Below, piece after piece: positions 44,093 through 50,909 of a stretch of 50,909 bases of DNA. Source of the DNA: Novosphingobium sp. (GTDB lineage Bacteria; Pseudomonadota; Alphaproteobacteria; Sphingomonadales; Sphingomonadaceae); assembly GCF_027489515.1 (NCBI RefSeq), contig NZ_JAIXZS010000025.1, positions 1 to 50,909 on the forward strand, in the 5' to 3' direction. Numbering within the stretch: the first letter of the stretch is position 1; every line of letters begins with the position of its first letter. A model generated the notes under the pieces. The model made no database searches. It saw only the letters and a list, made by a program, of their open reading frames with translations, and was not told where the DNA came from. The translations under genes and the position numbers were made by a program.

Positions 44093-45640
44093 CTATCCTT
44101 CGCGGCTGATCAGATCACGTCGGCAGACCTCAAGCGATGCCAAGGCAAATGGCACGACGACAAGGATGCCCGCGAGCCCGATGCGCAGATTTGCCCCGAA
44201 CGCCCCGGAGATCTTGCCCGCGGCATAGGGTCCCAGCGCCAGGCCAAGCATCGTGGCAAACAGGAAGAACGCTGCCGTTGCCGTGGCTCGCGTGGTTGCG
44301 GGGACGATGTTGACGATTGTTCCTGCCGCACCACCAAGCGCACAACTCGCCAGGAACCACATCGGAAAGACGCAGAAGTAGACGACCGTCAGCGAATGGG
44401 TCGCCAACATGATGCAGTTCGGGATCAGCGATGCCAGTAGCGAGACACTCACCACGAGGATGCGTCGTGAGTGATACCGATCCCCCGCGAGACGATCTCC
44501 CAAGGCGCCGCCCGCGATCACCCCCAACGCCCCACCGGCTGCTGCCGATCCGCCCACTATCAACGCGACGGCACCGGCGGTTGCACCGAACTCGCGGATC
44601 ACCAAGGACGGTCCGAAGGCCGAGTTCGCGTAAGTGATCACGCACATGAGACCATAGCCGAGGTTGAGGCCGACCACCGACTTCGACCCCCAGATGACGC
44701 GAAACGCTTCGGGATCATCGTGCTGCAAGGCTACGGCCCACGAGGCGATGGCATAGGCCCCGATACCGAGCGCGATCCACTGCACAGGATCACCGAGCAG
44801 CACCGAGAGCGCCGTCCCTGTGACCGCGAGCGCTGCTGCAATCCCGAGATTGCCGAGAAGCGCCACCCGGCCGCGCCGAGCCGCAGCCAACAGCGTGAAG
44901 GGCGGCACGATCGCCGCCAGATCGCGGACGAATGCGGCCAAAGTTGCGGGCTCTGGTTCAGGGCGGGGCGCGCCATCTACCGGTGCGACCTCGAAGCGGC
45001 CCCGAACAGGCTCCCTGAGGCTGCGCACCCAAAGCGCCAGGGCCAGCCCGGGCAACCCCACTGCGAGGAACGCAGCCTGCCATCCCGCGAGGCCGAATGG
45101 CCGATCTCCAAGCGGAAAGGCATGGTTCCAGCCCCCAGCGATAGCGGTGCCGATATAAAGCGAGAAGCCGCCCCCGAGGTAGATGCCGGACGAAAAGATG
45201 GCCACGGCGGTCGCACGGCGATGCGCCGGGAAATAGTCGCTCAGCAGCGAGTAGGACGAGGGGCCGGCCGTTGCCTCGCCGACACCGACACCGATGCGCG
45301 CAGCGCCGATTTGCAGGAAGCTACGCGAAAGGCCCGAGAGCGCCGTCATCACCGACCACAGTGCGAGGCCGGTCGCGAGCACCCGCGTGCGCATGGCGCG
45401 GTCAGCCAGTTTGCCGAGCGGGATGCCGAAAAGAGCGTAGAAGACGCCGAATGCGGTGCCGTAGAGGAAGCCGAACTGGGCATCCGAGATGCCGAGATCG
45501 TGCTTGATATCGACCGCAAGGATCGTCAGCAGCTGCCGATCCACGAAGTTGATGATGTAGACTATGACGAGGACAAACAGCGCGTACCAACTGTAGCGGT
45601 CAACGCCGAACCATTGCTTCGGTTTATCCGTCATCTCCAT
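44093..45640 (-). CDS. MFS transporter (spinster-like)
   Basis: About 515 residues. Twelve to fourteen hydrophobic segments; signatures YIINFVDRQLLTIL in helix 1 and GKLADRAMRTRVLATGLALWSVMTALSG (loop 2-3, motif A-like), as in the spinster branch of the major facilitator superfamily common in sphingomonads. Substrate unknown. Three ATGs lie close together (45652, 45640, 45634); all overlap the end of queC (stop at 45624), so translation is coupled whichever is used. The middle one is given here as a compromise. Confidence 0.85.
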   Translation of the reverse strand: MEMTDKPKQWFGVDRYSWYALFVLVIVYIINFVDRQLLTILAVDIKHDLGISDAQFGFLYGTAFGVFYALFGIPLGKLADRAMRTRVLATGLALWSVMTALSGLSRSFLQIGAARIGVGVGEATAGPSSYSLLSDYFPAHRRATAVAIFSSGIYLGGGFSLYIGTAIAGGWNHAFPLGDRPFGLAGWQAAFLAVGLPGLALALWVRSLREPVRGRFEVAPVDGAPRPEPEPATLAAFVRDLAAIVPPFTLLAAARRGRVALLGNLGIAAALAVTGTALSVLLGDPVQWIALGIGAYAIASWAVALQHDDPEAFRVIWGSKSVVGLNLGYGLMCVITYANSAFGPSLVIREFGATAGAVALIVGGSAAAGGALGVIAGGALGDRLAGDRYHSRRILVVSVSLLASLIPNCIMLATHSLTVVYFCVFPMWFLASCALGGAAGTIVNIVPATTRATATAAFFLFATMLGLALGPYAAGKISGAFGANLRIGLAGILVVVPFALASLEVCRRDLISREG

Positions 45641-46328
45641 ACTTGGTGCCATCCTCTATCCCAGCTGCATCGAATCCCGCGCGCCGCAGACGGCAGCTGT
45701 CACAGACGCCGCAGGCTCGGCCATCGGGCAGCGGGTCGTAGCACGACCAGCTGGCCCCCGGATCGAGCCCGAGACGGGCCGCTTCTTGCGCGATTTCGCT
45801 TTTCTTCAGATATTGGAGCGGGGCGTGGACCCGCACAGTGCCGCCCTGGTCACCCACCTTGGTGGCAACCCGGGCGAGGCTTTCGAAGCCGCCGATGAAT
45901 TCCGGCCGGCAATCGGGATAGCCCGAATAATCAAGCGCGTTGACCCCGATGAAAAGGTCTGACGAGCCGGCCGCTTCGGCCCACGCGAGCGCGAGCGAGA
46001 GGAACACGAGGTTGCGAGCGGGGACATACGTCACCGGAATGTCGTCGCCCACACCATCCTTTGGCACAGCAATATCGGCCGTCAGCGCCGATCCGCCGAA
46101 CTGGCGCAGATCGAGCGGCATCACAACATGGCGCTCGACACCAAGCGCCGACGCAATCGCTCGCGCGGCATCAACTTCGACACGGTGACGTTGGTTGTAG
46201 TCAATCGTCAGCGCAAGGACGCGGAAACCCTGCTCGCGCGCAAGCGCTGCGCAGACCATCGAATCGAGCCCTCCGGAAAGCAGGACGACAGCGAGCGGGC
46301 TTTGCTGGGGAACGGCTTGTGCGACCAT
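45624..46328 (-). CDS. queC: 7-cyano-7-deazaguanine synthase
   Basis: 234 residues. PP-loop SGGLDS (18-23) and the zinc-binding cluster CYDPLPDGRACGVCDSC near the C-terminus. Converts 7-carboxy-7-deazaguanine to preQ0 on the way to queuosine. The other que genes are not in this window. Overlaps the MFS gene by at least 11 nt and follows the DUF3617-like gene after 49 nt. Confidence 0.96.
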   Translation of the reverse strand: MVAQAVPQQSPLAVVLLSGGLDSMVCAALAREQGFRVLALTIDYNQRHRVEVDAARAIASALGVERHVVMPLDLRQFGGSALTADIAVPKDGVGDDIPVTYVPARNLVFLSLALAWAEAAGSSDLFIGVNALDYSGYPDCRPEFIGGFESLARVATKVGDQGGTVRVHAPLQYLKKSEIAQEAARLGLDPGASWSCYDPLPDGRACGVCDSCRLRRAGFDAAGIEDGTKYGDDG

Positions 46329-46377
46329 GGACCAGAGCTAAAGCCATGGACCGCCCGTGGCAATCCTCGGCGCACAA

Positions 46378-46824
46378 TCAGGATGTGCAGGCACCGATGC
46401 GGCGAGCCTCGGCACGGATATTGAACGGCAGACCCTGCGCAATGCCCTGTGTTTCAAGCTGCACGAGCTGCGCGCTCTCGTAGCGGACGGACGTCTGCCC
46501 ATATCCATTTCCGGGACAGGTATAATGCACAGTGACCGCATCCGCCTTATCTTCGACAGTGAAGCTGCGGCAGACTTCGCGCATATGCCGGATCTGGATC
46601 AAACGGCGACCGCTTTCGATGCACAGCCGGCTCCGCCCCCCGGCCAGATCGCGATCGCGCACTTCCCACTGTCCGGGTTGAAGGTGATCCAGCATGGCTA
46701 GCGACGGTCGCTGCGCGGTGAGGCCAGGTGCGAGGAATGCGAACAGCATGACACTGCCGCTCGCGACAAGCCGCGCGAGCAGGCGAGGGGAAAGCCACAA
46801 AAGGGGGCGCAGCAGGCGGTCCAT
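46378..46824 (-). CDS. DUF3617-like secreted/anchored protein
   Basis: 148 residues. Hydrophobic N-terminal segment (about 12-37, LLWLSPRLLARLVASGSVMLFAF...), a signal peptide or anchor. The rest has QPGQWEVRDRD, then three cysteines (RLCIES, REVCRSF, HYTCPGNGYG) and an ending GACTS. This pattern (P-G-x-W-E at the start, scattered Cys, Y-x-C-x-G) fits periplasmic DUF3617 proteins of sphingomonads. No function is known; disulfide-stabilised envelope protein is the inference. Precedes queC on the same strand. Confidence 0.72.
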   Translation of the reverse strand: MDRLLRPLLWLSPRLLARLVASGSVMLFAFLAPGLTAQRPSLAMLDHLQPGQWEVRDRDLAGGRSRLCIESGRRLIQIRHMREVCRSFTVEDKADAVTVHYTCPGNGYGQTSVRYESAQLVQLETQGIAQGLPFNIRAEARRIGACTS

Positions 46825-46923
46825 CTTGCAAGCGCGTCCATAGCGCGCTCCGACACCATGCCGGACCGCGAGGCGACACTATACGCAGAATCTGGCTGCG
46901 TTAAAGTGTTCTTGTTCCGCGAT

Positions 46924-46938
46924 GAACCGAAACGGTTC
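46924..46938. terminator. Hairpin after hslO
   Basis: GAACCG-AAA-CGGTTC, perfect 6-bp stem directly after the hslO stop (46941). On the minus strand it is not followed by a U-run, so termination there would be weak or factor-assisted. Bases 46825-46940 hold nothing else. Confidence 0.35.
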
Positions 46939-46940
46939 GA

Positions 46941-47849
46941 TCAATCGAGATCGATCTCGAAGACTCGCGAACAGAACGCGCAGTCGACGAGGATCAAGCC
47001 GTCCTCGTTGCGCATCTCCTCTCGCTCGGCCTTGCCGAAACGGGCGAGCACCGAGCGGTAGTAGTCGCTGGTGCACCGGCACCCTTTGACGATAGGCAGG
47101 CCGGGTTCCACGCGCACTTCCTGCTCCTCGTGAAACAGTCGCCAGAGCACAGTCTCCAGATCGAGACCGGGATCGACCAGTTCGGCAGGGCGCACTGCGC
47201 CGCCCATGATGCGCATGTGCTCCCATTCCGGATGATCGATCTGCACATGGAGCCGCTCGCGGCCCTCCTCGCCCTCCGGCAGGTGCTGGATGAGCAGCCC
47301 ACCCGCAACGCAGCCGTTCGCATCGCTCCGGACGCCGAGCCGGATGAGCGTCGGGATCTGTTCGGACTGAACGAAATAGCTCTCGCAGGCGTCGGCCAGC
47401 GTTTCCCCTTCGAGCGGGACGATCCCCTGATAGCGCTGCCCCGTGGCGGCAAGGTCGAAGGTGATGGCGAGGTATCCTGCTCCGAACAGCGCGTGCAGCG
47501 TGGGCGCGGGGCCAAGCTCGTCAAGCCGCGCGCGGTCAAAGCGGACATAGCCGCGCACTTCGCCGCCACGGAAATCGCAAACAAGGAGGTCGACCACGCC
47601 GTCCTGCGTTTGTGCCTGCATCGTGAGCTGGCTTTGCTCATCCTTAAGCAAGGAGCCGAGCAAGGTCGCAAGCACCAACGCTTCCGCCAGAAGGTGGCGG
47701 ATTGGCGCCGGATAAGCGTGCGCTGCGATCACGTCATCGAGCACGGGCCCAAGGCGAACAATCCGGCCGCGTGCATTACGGTCCGGGATGGTGAACGCGA
47801 GAACCTCGTCAAAACCGGTTCCACCTGCAGATTCGGACGTGCCCGCCAT
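46941..47849 (-). CDS. hslO: Redox-regulated chaperone Hsp33
   Basis: 302 residues. N-terminal Hsp33 core (PIRHLLAEALVLATLLGSLLK and GVVDLLVCDFRGGEVRGYVRFD) and the C-terminal zinc switch GCRCTSDYY ... DCAFCSR, the C-x-C and C-x2-C pairs that release zinc on oxidation to activate holdase function. Its ATG is 2 nt after the argF stop, so it is part of argD-argF-hslO. The argF-hslO linkage recurs in alphaproteobacteria (recalled). Confidence 0.95.
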   Translation of the reverse strand: MAGTSESAGGTGFDEVLAFTIPDRNARGRIVRLGPVLDDVIAAHAYPAPIRHLLAEALVLATLLGSLLKDEQSQLTMQAQTQDGVVDLLVCDFRGGEVRGYVRFDRARLDELGPAPTLHALFGAGYLAITFDLAATGQRYQGIVPLEGETLADACESYFVQSEQIPTLIRLGVRSDANGCVAGGLLIQHLPEGEEGRERLHVQIDHPEWEHMRIMGGAVRPAELVDPGLDLETVLWRLFHEEQEVRVEPGLPIVKGCRCTSDYYRSVLARFGKAEREEMRNEDGLILVDCAFCSRVFEIDLD

Positions 47850-47851
47850 CG

Positions 47852-48778
47852 TCAGATCTGCCCGAACGCCCAGCGCAGGATCGACTTCTGCGCATGGATG
47901 CGATTCTCCGCCTCGTCCCAGACCACGGATTGCGGGCCATCAAGAACCGCGTCTGTCACTTCCTCGCCGCGATGCGCCGGAAGGCAATGGAGAAGGACGG
48001 CGTCGGACTTTGCCAGCGCCATGAGCTCCGCATTGACCTGAAACGGCGTCATCGCTGCCAGCTTTGCTTCGGCATGGGCCTGGCCCATCGAGATCCACGT
48101 GTCGGTTACCACGACGTCTGCCCCGCGCACGGCATTGGCTGCATCGCGGTAGACGTCGATGCGCGCACCACCGGCACGCGCCGCAGCAATGAAAGCAGGA
48201 TCGCTGTCATAGCCGTCAGGCACACCGATGCGGACGTTGAACTTCATCAGCCCGGCTGCCTCGACGAACGAGTTGAGCACGTTGTTGCCGTCTCCCAGCC
48301 ACGCCACCTCAAGGCCCGGCAGCGCCTTGCCATGTTCGAGCAAGGTCTGCAGATCGGCGATGATCTGGCAGGGATGCGAAAGATCGGTCAGCCCGTTGAT
48401 CACCGGCACGCTGGCGAAATGCGCCAGTTCCTCGAGCTTTGCGTGATCATCGGTGCGCAGCATGATGGCATCGGCCATGCGGCTCAGCACGCGGGCAGTA
48501 TCGGCGATCGTCTCACCGCGGCCGAGCTGCGTGGTGCCCGCATCGAGCACGACGCTGCTGCCACCGAGCTGCCGGATCCCGATATCGAACGAGACCCGGG
48601 TACGGGTCGAGTTCTTCTCGAACACCATCGCGAGGACATGGCCGGCAAGTGGCGCATCCGCATCGGGCTGTCCCTTGGGAAGTCCGCGCCGTGCCGCTTT
48701 CCGGTCCAAGGCATCCCCGAGGATGGCGGCGAGAGCATCGCCGCCTGCATCGCTCAGTCCGAGGAAGTGCCGGGTCAT
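47852..48778 (-). CDS. argF: Ornithine carbamoyltransferase
   Basis: 308 residues. Carbamoyl-phosphate motif STRTR (57-61), [11 protein letters not shown], and [10 protein letters not shown] with the ornithine-site Cys. Makes citrulline in arginine synthesis; cytosolic trimer. ATG overlaps the argD stop (ATGA), so the two steps are coupled. Confidence 0.97.
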   Translation of the reverse strand: MTRHFLGLSDAGGDALAAILGDALDRKAARRGLPKGQPDADAPLAGHVLAMVFEKNSTRTRVSFDIGIRQLGGSSVVLDAGTTQLGRGETIADTARVLSRMADAIMLRTDDHAKLEELAHFASVPVINGLTDLSHPCQIIADLQTLLEHGKALPGLEVAWLGDGNNVLNSFVEAAGLMKFNVRIGVPDGYDSDPAFIAAARAGGARIDVYRDAANAVRGADVVVTDTWISMGQAHAEAKLAAMTPFQVNAELMALAKSDAVLLHCLPAHRGEEVTDAVLDGPQSVVWDEAENRIHAQKSILRWAFGQI

Positions 48779-49968
48779 GCCGGCACTGCTTCGGCCGCAT
48801 AACTTGCGGTTGCGGCCGAAAGCTTCTCCATGAACTCATCGATGTGGCTATCGTCGATCACCAGCGGCGGCAGCACACGGAAGGTCATGTCGCCAGCGGC
48901 GACGGTCAGCAGCTGGTGATTGTCGCGCATGTGCGCCACGAACGGCCGCGGCTCGATCTTCATCTTCACGCCAAGCATCAGGCCACGGCCGCGCACCAGC
49001 TCGAACATGTCCGGATAGTTGCCGATGAACTGCTCGAGCCGCCCGCGCAGACGTTCGCCCTTGGCTTTGACCTCGGCAAGGAAGGCCGGCTCAGCGACGA
49101 CATCGAGCACCGCCTCGGCAGCCGCCATGGCGAGCGGATTGCCGCCATAGGTGCTGCCGTGGGTGCCGATGACCATGCCGCGCGCAGCCTTCTCGGTCGC
49201 GAGGCAGGCACCGAGAGGGAAGCCGCCCCCGATGCCCTTGGCGCTCGCCATGATGTCCGGCTTCACGCCATACTGCTCATAGGCATAGAGATCGCCGGTG
49301 CGCGCGACGCCGCACTGCACTTCGTCGAAGATCAGCATGAGATCATGCTCGTCAGCCAGCGCGCGCAGGCCTTGCAGGAATTCCGGCGAGGCATCGCGGA
49401 TCCCGCCCTCGCCCTGGATCGGCTCGACGAGGAAGCCCGCAGTGCGCGGCCCGATCGCCGCCTTCGCGCCTTCGAGATCGTCGAAGTCGACATAGCGGAA
49501 GCCCTCGAGCAGCGGCATGAAGCCCTTGTGCATCTTCTCCTGATTGGAGGCGCTGATCGTGGCCATCGTGCGGCCGTGGAAGGCGTTCTTGAAGGTGATC
49601 AGCTCATAGCGCTCGGTATTGCCGGCATGCTGGTGATAGGCACGCGCGGTCTTGATCGCGCACTCGACGGCTTCTGCACCCGAATTGGTGAAGAACACCG
49701 TGTCAGCGAATGTCAGATCGACCAGGCGCTGCGCGAGGTGCTCGCCCTGCGGACTGCCGTACAGGTTGGAGACGTGCATCAGCGTGGCGGCCTGCCGCTG
49801 GATCGCGCCGATCAGATGCTCGTTGCTGTGCCCGAGCAGATTGACGGCGATGCCGCTGGCGAAATCGAGATAGCGCGTGCCGTCCTCGCTGATCAGATGG
49901 CAATGCTCTCCGCGCACTGGACGCACGCCGCACCGGGGATAGACGGGCATCAACGGAGTGATCGACAT
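48775..49968 (-). CDS. argD: Acetylornithine aminotransferase
   Basis: 397 residues. Class III PLP aminotransferase: NSGAEA (95-100), [13 protein letters not shown], and the PLP lysine in ASAKGIGGG (Lys244). Converts N-acetyl-glutamate semialdehyde to N-acetylornithine; can double as DapC. ATG with AAGGA upstream. First gene of argD-argF-hslO; the 140 nt before it contain a palindrome and a hairpin. Confidence 0.96.
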   Translation of the reverse strand: MSITPLMPVYPRCGVRPVRGEHCHLISEDGTRYLDFASGIAVNLLGHSNEHLIGAIQRQAATLMHVSNLYGSPQGEHLAQRLVDLTFADTVFFTNSGAEAVECAIKTARAYHQHAGNTERYELITFKNAFHGRTMATISASNQEKMHKGFMPLLEGFRYVDFDDLEGAKAAIGPRTAGFLVEPIQGEGGIRDASPEFLQGLRALADEHDLMLIFDEVQCGVARTGDLYAYEQYGVKPDIMASAKGIGGGFPLGACLATEKAARGMVIGTHGSTYGGNPLAMAAAEAVLDVVAEPAFLAEVKAKGERLRGRLEQFIGNYPDMFELVRGRGLMLGVKMKIEPRPFVAHMRDNHQLLTVAAGDMTFRVLPPLVIDDSHIDEFMEKLSAATASYAAEAVPA

Positions 49969-50011
49969 GACACGGTTCCTTCTTGCTTCGGCTCCCGCTG
50001 CGCCGGGAGTG

Positions 50012-50027
50012 TTGTCGTAAACGACAA
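50012..50027. promoter_or_regulatory. Inverted repeat before argD
   Basis: TTGTCGT-AA-ACGACAA, perfect 7-bp arms, 44-59 nt upstream of the argD start. Candidate operator; it does not match an ArgR box that I know. A second hairpin CTCCCG-N6-CGGGAG (about 49992-50009) lies between it and the gene. Confidence 0.4.
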
Positions 50028-50051
50028 ATGGCGACCCCGAAGGGCCGCCAT
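50028..50051 (-). terminator. Possible terminator of the cold-shock gene
   Basis: ATGGCG (50028-50033) / CGCCAT (50046-50051), extended by CCC/GGG. 58 nt after the cold-shock stop on the minus strand; only a weak T-run (TTTGTCG) follows. Confidence 0.4.
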
Positions 50052-50108
50052 CTGAAAATGTCGGTGGCACAGGTCTCCGGCCGAAGGCCGAAGGACCACG
50101 CGCCAATC

Positions 50109-50897
50109 TCAGTCTTGTCGGGGCACCAGGTTGACCGCCGAGTACTTGCCCCGCCGATCGACCTCGAGATCGAACTCGAGCTTGTCGCCCTCGTTCAGCT
50201 CGCGCATGCCCGAACGTTCCACCGCGCTGATGTGCACGAACGCATCCGGCTGGCCATCATCACGCGTGATGAAACCGAAGCCCTTCATGGCGTTGAAGAA
50301 CTTGACGGTGCCAGTTGCCTTCTCGCCAGTCAGCTGGCGCTGCGGCGCCGCGGGCTTGGCCGCGACAGCAATCACGTCGCCAACAACCTGCAGATCGGCC
50401 GCCGAGATCTTGCCGCCACGATCGACGAGGTTGAATTCCAGCTGCTGGCCCTCAGCCAGGCCTTCGAGGCCTGCACGCTCGACCGCGCTGATGTGAACGA
50501 ACACATCCTCACCGCCGTCTTCACGCTGGATGAAGCCGAAGCCCTTCTGGGAATTGAAGAACTTTACGACGCCTTTGCCGGTACCGACGACCTGGGCTGG
50601 CATGCCGCCGCCGCGGGGACCGCCGAAGCCGCCACCACCACCGCCGCCGCCGCGCGGGCCGCCGAAGCCGCCACCACCGCCGCCGCTGCGATCACCGCCG
50701 CCGAAACCACCACGATCACCGCCGCCGAAACCGCCGCGATCGCCGCCGCCGAAGCCACCGCGACCACCACCGAAACCGCCGCGATCGAAACCGCCGCCGC
50801 CGAAACCACCGCCGCCGTAAGGGTCGAAGCCGCCCTCGTCACCGAAACCATCGCGCTTGTCGCGTCCGCGACCCCGCCGCCCTCTGTCAAAACCCAT
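50109..50897 (-). CDS. Glycine-rich protein with two cold-shock domains
   Basis: 262 residues. Residues 1-100 are low-complexity, Gly/Arg/Phe-rich (three perfect GGFGGGDR copies at 47-70, then FGGPRGGG motifs). Two cold-shock domains follow: about 106-171 with KGFGFI and VFVHI (RNP1/RNP2), and about 194-258 with KGFGFI and AFVHI. Binds single-stranded RNA/DNA. The ATG (MGFDRGRR) is nearly at the window edge; only 12 upstream bases are present and no Shine-Dalgarno is seen. An RGG-like tail fused to two CSDs resembles eukaryotic glycine-rich RNA-binding proteins in layout. Confidence 0.9.
   Translation of the reverse strand: MGFDRGRRGRGRDKRDGFGDEGGFDPYGGGGFGGGGFDRGGFGGGRGGFGGGDRGGFGGGDRGGFGGGDRSGGGGGGFGGPRGGGGGGGGFGGPRGGGMPAQVVGTGKGVVKFFNSQKGFGFIQREDGGEDVFVHISAVERAGLEGLAEGQQLEFNLVDRGGKISAADLQVVGDVIAVAAKPAAPQRQLTGEKATGTVKFFNAMKGFGFITRDDGQPDAFVHISAVERSGMRELNEGDKLEFDLEVDRRGKYSAVNLVPRQD
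50688..50759 (-). repeat. 24-bp tandem repeat coding GGFGGGDR
   Basis: Three successive 24-bp units in the glycine-rich part of the cold-shock gene; on the plus strand the period is visible at the ATC codons starting at 50691, 50715 and 50739. Copy number is likely variable between strains. Confidence 0.8.
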
Positions 50898-50909
50898 AAA
50901 AACCAATAA

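Noticed and set aside
50530..50820. Proline-rich plus-strand frame near the right edge
   Set aside because: Complement of the glycine codons of the cold-shock protein.

Overview
The window looks like chromosomal DNA of an alphaproteobacterium of the order Sphingomonadales (Novosphingobium/Erythrobacter-like). This rests on the high G+C content, the hisC-tyrA pair as in Zymomonas, SphR-free but Fur-rich iron control, a second GluRS, and a sphingomonad-type gene transfer agent (GTA) remnant. The genus is inferred, not proven. No rRNA, tRNA or CRISPR array was seen.

Layout. 1-201: start of an IS630-type transposase running off the left edge. 202-4533 (-): tyrA and hisC (aromatic amino acids), then a PAS-GGDEF-EAL-PilZ protein. 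4534-6845: glnK-amtB ammonium operon with a consensus sigma-54 promoter. 6846-16503 (-): a tightly packed run containing an AraC regulator, pheS-pheT, an aldose epimerase, a small membrane protein, prfC, an NAD-epimerase, a hydrolase and a PPOX-fold protein. 16541-18442 (-): rpmI-rplT and metA, the latter behind an S-box (SAM) riboswitch. 18518-19300 (+): bfd-bfr iron storage with a Fur-like box. 19317-21900 (-): hisN, a GGCT-fold protein and a secreted amidohydrolase. 22125-25614: second AraC, rluE, a haloalkane dehalogenase of the DhlA type, prs. 25771-29306 (+): nadE, a small Fur-box gene of unknown function, gltX. 29369-34405 (-): acyl-CoA ligase, glnD, yqgE. 34598-40296 (+): lgt, midA, petABC (cytochrome bc1), apt. 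40333-40977 (-): a VTT/YqaA membrane protein. 41133-42621 (+): collapsed GTA locus (terS, 5' third of terL, tail of a DUF2793 gene). 42708-43979 (+): OmpA-type porin. 44093-46824 (-): MFS transporter, queC, DUF3617-like protein. 46941-49968 (-): argD-argF-hslO. 50109-50897 (-): a glycine-rich double cold-shock-domain protein.

How the parts connect. GlnD (uridylyltransferase) and GlnK (Tyr51 target) with AmtB form one nitrogen-sensing circuit although 25 kb apart. Four sites sharing the 15-mer TGCrAATnnTTCGCA pattern (18518, 27445, 27487, 36663) suggest a local iron regulon covering bfd-bfr, an unknown 140-residue protein and possibly petABC. The most unusual locus is the GTA relic at 41.1-42.6 kb: terminase genes are joined directly to the last tail gene, so the whole capsid-tail module is missing while a strong promoter remains. 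The SAM riboswitch before metA and the Glu111 of that MetA (predicted acetyl-CoA specificity) are the next most informative observations.
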